Part shown: positions 58,379 through 64,000 of the stretch, piece after piece
How the letters are laid out: each line of letters opens with the position of its first letter
How positions within the stretch are numbered: position 1 is the stretch's first letter
Source of the DNA: Methylocystis sp.
GTDB lineage: Bacteria; Pseudomonadota; Alphaproteobacteria; Rhizobiales; Beijerinckiaceae
NCBI GenBank assembly: GCA_002929055.1
Contig: PERY01000002.1
Coordinates: 62,001 to 126,000, forward strand
Length of the DNA: 64,000 bases
Direction: 5' to 3'
Made by a program: the position numbers and the translations under genes
The notes under the pieces: model-generated
What the model was told of the DNA's origin: nothing
Databases searched by the model: none
Seen by the model: the letters and a program-made list of their open reading frames with translations, nothing else

Positions 58379-59242
58379 TTAGCCGCGCAGGCCTTGCCTT
58401 GCGACCGGCTGCTGCGGATCGAGCTGAAGCGCGCGCTGATAGGCGTCCTGCGCTTTCGGCCGATTGCCGTTCTTCTCATAGGCGAGGCCGAGCCAGGCCC
58501 AGGCGAGCGCGCTCTTGTTGTCGACATTGAGCGCCGCGTTGAAGTCCTCGATCGCCTTGTCGTATTTGCCGATGGCGACGAGGCTCTCGCCGCGCGCCTG
58601 ATAGGGCGCCGCCGCGAAGGGATCGCGGTCGATCGCGTTGTCGAAGTCGGTGACGGCGCGGGCGTTGTCTCCGCGCTTTTGATGGATCAGGCCGCGCGAG
58701 TGGAAAGCCTGCGCATTCTCGGGGTTTAGCCGGATCGCCGTATCTAGGTCAGTGACCGCCTGATCTAGATTGCCCTGGGCGCGCAGCAGATTGGCGCGGC
58801 CGAGATAGGCCGGCGCATGCTTGGGATTGGCCTGGATGGCGCGATCGAAATCGGAGCGGGCCGATTCGTTCTGACCCGCCTGACGGCTCGCCAGCGCACG
58901 GTTGGTGTAGGCGGCGGCGTTGTTGGGATCGATCTTGATGGCCTGGGAGAAATCGGCGATGGCCTCGCCGAAGCGTCCGACGCGGGCATAGGCCACGCCG
59001 CGCGTGTTGTAAGCCTCGGCGCTCGAGGGATTGCGGCGGATGACCTCGGAGAGCGAATCGAGATTCGTGGAGGCGGCGCTGGCGTCGGTGTCGGAAATTT
59101 CAGCGATGCCGCGGCCCGGCGGGCGAATGCCGCTCGCGGTCTCGCAGCCTGTGAGAGTCAGGGCGACCAAAGCCGCGGCCCCGCCGAGAGCAGCGGAGCG
59201 CGGGAAGCTTCGTACAGACGTCGCCGCGAGGCGCAAGCCCAT
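58379..59242 (-). CDS. TPR-repeat lipoprotein-like protein
   Basis: 287 aa; LTLTGCETASG lipobox-like; tandem TPRs (AEAYNTRGVAYARVGRFGEAIADFSQAIKIDPNNAAAYTNRALASRQAGQNESARSDFDRAI). Confidence 0.93.
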   Translation of the reverse strand: MGLRLAATSVRSFPRSAALGGAAALVALTLTGCETASGIRPPGRGIAEISDTDASAASTNLDSLSEVIRRNPSSAEAYNTRGVAYARVGRFGEAIADFSQAIKIDPNNAAAYTNRALASRQAGQNESARSDFDRAIQANPKHAPAYLGRANLLRAQGNLDQAVTDLDTAIRLNPENAQAFHSRGLIHQKRGDNARAVTDFDNAIDRDPFAAAPYQARGESLVAIGKYDKAIEDFNAALNVDNKSALAWAWLGLAYEKNGNRPKAQDAYQRALQLDPQQPVARQGLRG

Positions 59243-59345
59243 GCCCAGAAATCCCCCCAGCGGTCTTTCGAAATCGATCTTAGGCTGATTCTATGCTGCA
59301 AGCGCTAAAAAAGCGCGCCTGTGTGGCAAGAATTCGGCGGAAAGA

Positions 59346-59579
59346 TCAGCGGGCGGCCGGCTTGGCCTTGACCGGCAGCAGACCTTCGCGCTGAAGCTTC
59401 TTGCGGGCGAGCTTGCGGGCGCGGCGGACGGCCTCGGCCTTCTCGCGGGCGCGCTTCTCGGAGGGCTTCTCGTAGTGGCCGCGCAGCTTCATTTCGCGGA
59501 AGATGCCTTCACGCTGCATCTTCTTCTTCAGCGCCTTCAGAGCCTGATCGACATTGTTGTCGCGAACGAGAACTTGCAC
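59346..59579 (-). CDS. rpsU: 30S ribosomal protein S21
   Basis: 77 aa; [61 protein letters not shown]. Confidence 0.96.
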   Translation of the reverse strand: MQVLVRDNNVDQALKALKKKMQREGIFREMKLRGHYEKPSEKRAREKAEAVRRARKLARKKLQREGLLPVKAKPAAR

Positions 59580-59800
59580 GAATCCATCCTGCCTTGCTGT
59601 TGGGCGGCCCCTGTGTGCGGGACTGTCCGAAAAGGGAATAGGCCACCGGGCGCTGACGGAGCGCCTGACCCGTGATCCGGGAGATAGCAGAGTCGCCCTC
59701 CCCTGTCCATGCCCCCGTCATCCCCTTCTGTTGCCCCGTACGCGCATGCACCCGCCGCGCGAGCCAGCCCGTCAGGCCCGAGACGCTTGTTCCCGCGCCG

Positions 59801-59815
59801 CGTTATATTATAACG
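59801..59815. promoter_or_regulatory. Candidate Zur operator
   Basis: CGTTATATTATAACG: perfect palindrome about a central T, close to the alphaproteobacterial Zur core (GTTATAATATAAC), 6 bp upstream of the first ORF of the znu cluster. Confidence 0.72.
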
Positions 59816-59821
59816 TCTGGC

Positions 59822-60022
59822 ATGACCGACGCGACGACCCACAGCCACGACCACGACCACCCTCATAACTCCGTCGGGGCTGCGGATGTCCACGCCGCTG
59901 CCCTCCCCAGCGCAGCGGCGAGTCGCAGTTCGAGCCTCGAAGCGCCAGCACTCGCCCGGCTTGGCGGCCTTTCCCTCGTGCTCGCCGCCCTCTGGGCCGG
60001 AGTTTATTGGGCGCTCCATTGA
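59822..60022 (+). CDS. Small His-rich, single-TM protein upstream of znuC
   Basis: 66 aa: MTDATTHSHDHDHPHNSVGAADVHAAALPSAAASRSSSLEAPALARLGGLSLVLAALWAGVYWALH; overlaps the znuC start. Confidence 0.65.
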   Translation: MTDATTHSHDHDHPHNSVGAADVHAAALPSAAASRSSSLEAPALARLGGLSLVLAALWAGVYWALH

Positions 60023-60792
60023 TTCAGGCCGCGTCGCCGGGGCCGATCCGCCTCGTCAATCTCACGCTCGGCTATGACCGCCGCCCGGCGGTCCACCACC
60101 TCGAGGGGGAGATTCGCCCCGGGGCCGCGCTTGCGGTCTGCGGGCCCAACGGCGCGGGCAAGTCGACTCTGCTGAAGGCGCTCGCCGGCCTCCTCGCTCC
60201 GCTTGGCGGTCGCGTAGATCGCGGCGGGAGCGCGGCGCGCGACATCGCCTATCTGCCGCAGCTCGTGGAAGTCGATCGGTCCTTCCCCATCAATTTGCGC
60301 GACTTCATCGCCATGGGTTCGATGTGCCGTGTGGGACTCTTCGGGCGGGTCGGCGCAAAGGAGCGCGCACGCGTCGCACAGGCCATTGCGCGGGTCGGCC
60401 TTTCCGGCATGGAGGACCGCCCGATCGACACGCTCTCCGGCGGACAGATGCAGCGCGTGCTTTTTGCGCGACTGATCGTGCAGGATCAGCGCGTCATTCT
60501 GCTGGACGAACCCTTCGGCGCCATCGACGAGTCGACAACCGAAGACCTTCTCGCACTCATCGCCGAATGGCGGACCGAGGGGCGCACCGTCGTCGCCGTG
60601 CTGCATGAACTCGACCTTGCGCGCCGCGCCTTTCCCGAGGCGATGCTGCTTGCGCGCGAATGCATCGCCTGGGGCGAAACGCGCGCGACGCTCTGCGCCG
60701 CAAATCTCGCCCGCGCCCGCGCCATGTCGGAAGCCCATGACCGGCAGGCGCGCGAATGCCTTCGCGACGAGGAAGGCCAACATGTTCACTGA
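60007..60792 (+). CDS. znuC: Zinc ABC transporter ATP-binding protein
   Basis: 261 aa; [43 protein letters not shown]; followed by znuB and znuA. Start TTG 60007 or 60019. Confidence 0.92.
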   Translation: MGAPLIQAASPGPIRLVNLTLGYDRRPAVHHLEGEIRPGAALAVCGPNGAGKSTLLKALAGLLAPLGGRVDRGGSAARDIAYLPQLVEVDRSFPINLRDFIAMGSMCRVGLFGRVGAKERARVAQAIARVGLSGMEDRPIDTLSGGQMQRVLFARLIVQDQRVILLDEPFGAIDESTTEDLLALIAEWRTEGRTVVAVLHELDLARRAFPEAMLLARECIAWGETRATLCAANLARARAMSEAHDRQARECLRDEEGQHVH

Positions 60793-61651
60793 AACTTTCA
60801 TCGCGCCTTTCGCCGATTACGAATTCATGCGCCGCGCGCTCGTCGGCTCCATTGCGCTGGCGCTGTCCGGCGCGCCGCTCGGCGTGTTTCTCATTTTGCG
60901 CCGCATGTCGCTCGCGGGAGACGCGCTTTCCCACGCCGTGCTGCCCGGCGCGGCGGTCGGCTATCTCGTCGCGGGGCTCTCGCTTCCGGCCATGACCTTC
61001 GGCGGCCTCGTCGCCGGCCTCCTCGTCGCGCTCGCGACCGGCGCGGCTTCGCGTCTCACCACACTGCGCGAGGACGCCTCTCTCGCCGCTTTCTATCTCG
61101 TTTCGCTCGCGCTAGGCGTCACGCTCGTGTCGCTGAAAGGCTCGAGCGTCGATCTGCTGCATGTGCTGTTCGGCTCGGTCTTCGGCCTGGACGACGCGGC
61201 GCTGTATATGCTCGCCGGCGTTTCGACTGTGACCCTCGCCGCGCTCGCGGTCTTTTACCGCGCATTGGTGATGGACACGCTCGATCCGCTTTTCCTGCGT
61301 CAGACTAGCGCGCTCGGGGAGTTCATTCCTTTCCTCTTTCTGGGTCTCGTGGTGCTCAATCTCGTCGCGGGATTCCAGGCGCTCGGCACGCTGATGGCTG
61401 TAGGCCTCATCATGCTGCCCGCCGCCGCCGCGCGGCTATGGACACACGAGCTCTCTATCGCCCTGCCGCTCGCCGCGGCTGTCGCCGTCGTTTGCGTCTA
61501 TGCCGGGCTCATCTTCTCCAACGAGACTGGCGCCCCGACCGGGCCGGCCATCATTCTGGCGGCCGGGCTCGTCTATTTCGTTTCGCTCGTTTTCGGCCGG
61601 GCCGGCGGCGCGCTGCGCCTCAGGCGCCCGCGCCGTCATCTCGAAGGATGA
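60782..61651 (+). CDS. znuB: Zinc ABC transporter permease
   Basis: 289 aa; FMRRALVGSIALALSGAPLGVFLILRRMSLAGDALSHAVLPGAAVGYL (ABC-3 permease). Confidence 0.94.
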   Translation: MFTETFIAPFADYEFMRRALVGSIALALSGAPLGVFLILRRMSLAGDALSHAVLPGAAVGYLVAGLSLPAMTFGGLVAGLLVALATGAASRLTTLREDASLAAFYLVSLALGVTLVSLKGSSVDLLHVLFGSVFGLDDAALYMLAGVSTVTLAALAVFYRALVMDTLDPLFLRQTSALGEFIPFLFLGLVVLNLVAGFQALGTLMAVGLIMLPAAAARLWTHELSIALPLAAAVAVVCVYAGLIFSNETGAPTGPAIILAAGLVYFVSLVFGRAGGALRLRRPRRHLEG

Positions 61652-61655
61652 CCTC

Positions 61656-62528
61656 ATGCTGACAAGACGCATCTTCATCGCGCTGGCCTCCGCAACGCTC
61701 GCCGCGCCATCCTTCGCGCAGGAGAAACTCCCCGTTGTCGCGAGTTTCTCCATTATCGGGGACTTCGTGAAGGAAGTGGGCGGCGACCGCCTCGCGGTCA
61801 CGACGCTCGTCGGGCCGGACGGCGACGCCCATGTCTATCAGCCGACCCCGGCGGACGGCCGCAAGATCGCCCAGGCGAAAGTCATTTTCGTCAACGGACT
61901 CGGCTTTGAAGGCTGGCTCGAACGCCTTATCGCGGCGGCCAAGAGCAAGGGAACGATCGTCACGCTCGGCAAGGGCGTCGCCGCGCGCCCCGGCGAGGAA
62001 GGCACCGACCCCCATGCCTGGCAGGACGTGGCTAACGCCAAGCTCTACGTCGGCGAAATCCGTGACGCGCTCAGCGCCGCAGACCCCGCCGGCGCGGACG
62101 CCTACAAGGCCAACGCCGCCGCCTATCTCGCGAAGCTCGACGCGCTCGACGCGGAGATCGTCAAGGCGCTGGAGGCCATCCCCAAGGATCGTCGCCGCGT
62201 CGTTTCCACCCATGACGCTTTCGGTTACTTCTCGGCCCGCTATGGCGTGGCGTTCATCGCGCCGCAGGGCGTTTCCACGGAGGCCGAGGCCAGCGCCCGC
62301 GACATCGCTCGCATCATCGAGGCCGTGAAGGCGCAAAAGGTCAGCGCGGTCTTTCTGGAGAACATCTCCGACCCCCGGCTGGCCAAACGCATCGCCGCCG
62401 AGACCGGCGCCCGCGTCGGCGGCACGCTCTTTTCCGACGCGCTCTCCGAGCCCAAAGAGGGGGGTGCGAATTATATCGACATGATGCGCCACAATGTTAG
62501 AGAATTGGCGAAAGCTCTCGCGCCGTAG
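61656..62528 (+). CDS. znuA: Zinc ABC transporter substrate-binding protein
   Basis: 290 aa; [74 protein letters not shown]. Confidence 0.94.
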   Translation: MLTRRIFIALASATLAAPSFAQEKLPVVASFSIIGDFVKEVGGDRLAVTTLVGPDGDAHVYQPTPADGRKIAQAKVIFVNGLGFEGWLERLIAAAKSKGTIVTLGKGVAARPGEEGTDPHAWQDVANAKLYVGEIRDALSAADPAGADAYKANAAAYLAKLDALDAEIVKALEAIPKDRRRVVSTHDAFGYFSARYGVAFIAPQGVSTEAEASARDIARIIEAVKAQKVSAVFLENISDPRLAKRIAAETGARVGGTLFSDALSEPKEGGANYIDMMRHNVRELAKALAP

Positions 62529-62647
62529 GGCCCCCTCCCCAACCCTCCCCCACTTCGTGGGAGAGGGAGAAAGCCCCGGCCTTCATCGCGAACGCGGATC
62601 GCGAGCGTCCTCTCTCCCGCGTAGCGGGGGAGGGACAGGGAGGGGGC
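62529..62647. repeat. Intergenic palindromic repeat (CCCTCCCC...GAGAGGG type)
   Basis: CCCCCTCCCCAACCCTCCCCCACTTCGTGGGAGAGGGAG ... CCTCTCTCCCGCGTAGCGGGGGAGGGACAGGGAGGGGGC: two hairpins plus terminal inverted repeat. Confidence 0.8.
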
Positions 62648-62667
62648 ACAAGACACAGGAAACGCTC

Positions 62668-63774
62668 GTGACCGACAAAATCCCCGTGACCGTCATCACC
62701 GGCTATCTCGGCGCCGGCAAGACCACACTCCTCAACCGCATCCTCACCGAGGAGCACGGCCGCCGCTACGCCGTCATCGTCAATGAGTTCGGCGAGATCG
62801 GGATCGACAATGATCTCATTGTGGGCGCGGACGAAGAAGTCTTCGAGATGAACAACGGCTGCATTTGCTGCACCGTGCGCGGCGACCTCATCCGCATCAT
62901 CGAGGGGCTCATGCGCCGGCGCGGCAAGTTCGACGCCATCATCGTCGAAACCACGGGCCTCGCCAATCCGGCGCCCGTGGCGCAGACCTTCTTCATGGAC
63001 GCCGACGTCAACGGCGCCGCGAAGCTCGATGCGGTGGTGACGGTCGCGGACGCGAAGTGGCTTTCCGACCGGCTGAAGGACGCGCCCGAGGCCAAGAGCC
63101 AGATCGCCTTTGCGGACGTCATCCTGCTCAACAAGACCGACCTCGTGACGGCGGAGGAACTCGCGGAGGTGGAAGGCCGCATCCGCGCCATCAATCCTTA
63201 CGCGACCCTGCATCGCACGGTGAAGTCGGACGTGCCGCTGGCGTCGGTGCTGGAGCGCAACGCGTTCGATCTCGACCGCATCCTGACGATCGAGCCGTCG
63301 TTTCTGGACGCAGATGAGCACGACCACGATCATGACAATCATGACCACGCGCATCATGATCATGATCACTTGCATGGACCCGACTGCGCGCCCGACTGCG
63401 GCCACGACCATCATGATCACCACGAGCACAAGCACGAAGAGCACGCTCATCACGGCGGCTTGAAGCATTTTCACGACGAGGACATGCACTCCGTCTCGAT
63501 CCGCCACATGGGCGATATCGACCCCGAGCGCTTCGTGCCCTGGCTGAACGAATTCATCCAGCGCGAGGGGCCGGACATTTTGCGGTCCAAGGGCATCGTC
63601 GCCTTCAAGAACGAGCCGCGCCGCTTCGTCTTCCAGGGCGTGCACCAGATTCTGGACGGCGATCTGCAGCGCGAATGGAAAGACGGCGAGAAGCGCGAGT
63701 CGCGCCTCGTCTTCATCGGCCGCAAGCTGAAAGAAGAGGAAATCCGCAAGGAATTCGCGACGGTTGTGGCCTAA
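62668..63774 (+). CDS. COG0523/CobW-family GTPase (zinc metallochaperone-like) with His-rich insert
   Basis: GTG start; [40 protein letters not shown]; insert [49 protein letters not shown]. Confidence 0.94.
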   Translation: MTDKIPVTVITGYLGAGKTTLLNRILTEEHGRRYAVIVNEFGEIGIDNDLIVGADEEVFEMNNGCICCTVRGDLIRIIEGLMRRRGKFDAIIVETTGLANPAPVAQTFFMDADVNGAAKLDAVVTVADAKWLSDRLKDAPEAKSQIAFADVILLNKTDLVTAEELAEVEGRIRAINPYATLHRTVKSDVPLASVLERNAFDLDRILTIEPSFLDADEHDHDHDNHDHAHHDHDHLHGPDCAPDCGHDHHDHHEHKHEEHAHHGGLKHFHDEDMHSVSIRHMGDIDPERFVPWLNEFIQREGPDILRSKGIVAFKNEPRRFVFQGVHQILDGDLQREWKDGEKRESRLVFIGRKLKEEEIRKEFATVVA

Positions 63775-63847
63775 CGTTCCGCTTGCAAAGCCGCCCGCCG
63801 CCCCTAGCTCGTCAGTGAGCGGCGCGCGGGCCGCCTGAGAGGCGGCG

Positions 63848-64000
63848 ATGCTGAAGCGCGTGCTGGAGCGGTATCTGTTGCTCTCGCGCTGGCTGCTGGC
63901 CCCCTTTGTCGTGATGCTCACGCTCGCGCTCTTCGCGCTGCTTGTGAACGCCGGGCGGCATCTCTACGACCTTCTCGTCGCCATCGGCTCGAGCACAGAG
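63848..64000 (+). CDS. UPF0114 (YqhA-like) membrane protein, truncated by window end
   Basis: MLKRVLERYLLLSRWLLAPFVVMLTLALFALLVNAGRHLYDLLVAIGSSTE, matches UPF0114 N-terminus pattern. Confidence 0.75.
   Translation, partial: MLKRVLERYLLLSRWLLAPFVVMLTLALFALLVNAGRHLYDLLVAIGSSTE

Noticed and set aside
63318-63470. Short GATCATGAC/CACGACCAT repeats looking like a tandem-repeat or CRISPR-like array
   Set aside because: They are codons of the His/Asp-rich insert in the GTPase; no uniform repeat-spacer spacing. No CRISPR array was seen elsewhere in the window.
62497-63921. 474-aa minus-strand ORF opposite the COG0523 GTPase
   Set aside because: Valine/Met-rich stretch is just the reverse complement of the His-rich insert; no independent support.

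Overview
GC-rich alphaproteobacterial chromosomal window, probably Hyphomicrobiales. A Methylocystis/Methylosinus-like methanotroph is plausible from a Csp3-type copper store, CopCD and a nitrogenase-associated ArsC-like protein, but no pmo, mmo or nif gene is present to prove it. Most of the window is ordinary: glcDEF, divK-pleD, pgi, Sua5, mtnA plus a class II aldolase, the sulfate ABC operon, queG, thiD, yqeY, carA, dapF-mtaB, rpsU, znuCBA plus a COG0523 GTPase, and three tRNAs. The most unusual region is about 6.9-20.5 kb. It contains a GAF-GGDEF-EAL protein, a LuxR regulator whose receiver has lost its phospho-acceptor Asp, and a 1208-aa protein that joins a POTRA/ShlB-type TpsB barrel to two Omp25/opacity-type barrels. 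Divergent from that protein is an operon of three very small secreted proteins with curlin-like (V-x-Q-N/S-G; N-x-A-x-x-x-Q-x-G) signatures. Further on is a GH8 (BcsZ-like) cellulase fused through one TM helix to a degenerate GGDEF-like domain. A second multi-barrel fusion (alginate-export-like plus opacity barrel) lies at 31.5-34.0 kb beside a Csp3-like gene. My leading hypothesis is a c-di-GMP-linked surface-fibre or matrix system with an unusual fused outer-membrane component; its function is inference. All assignments were made by reading protein motifs, with no database search.
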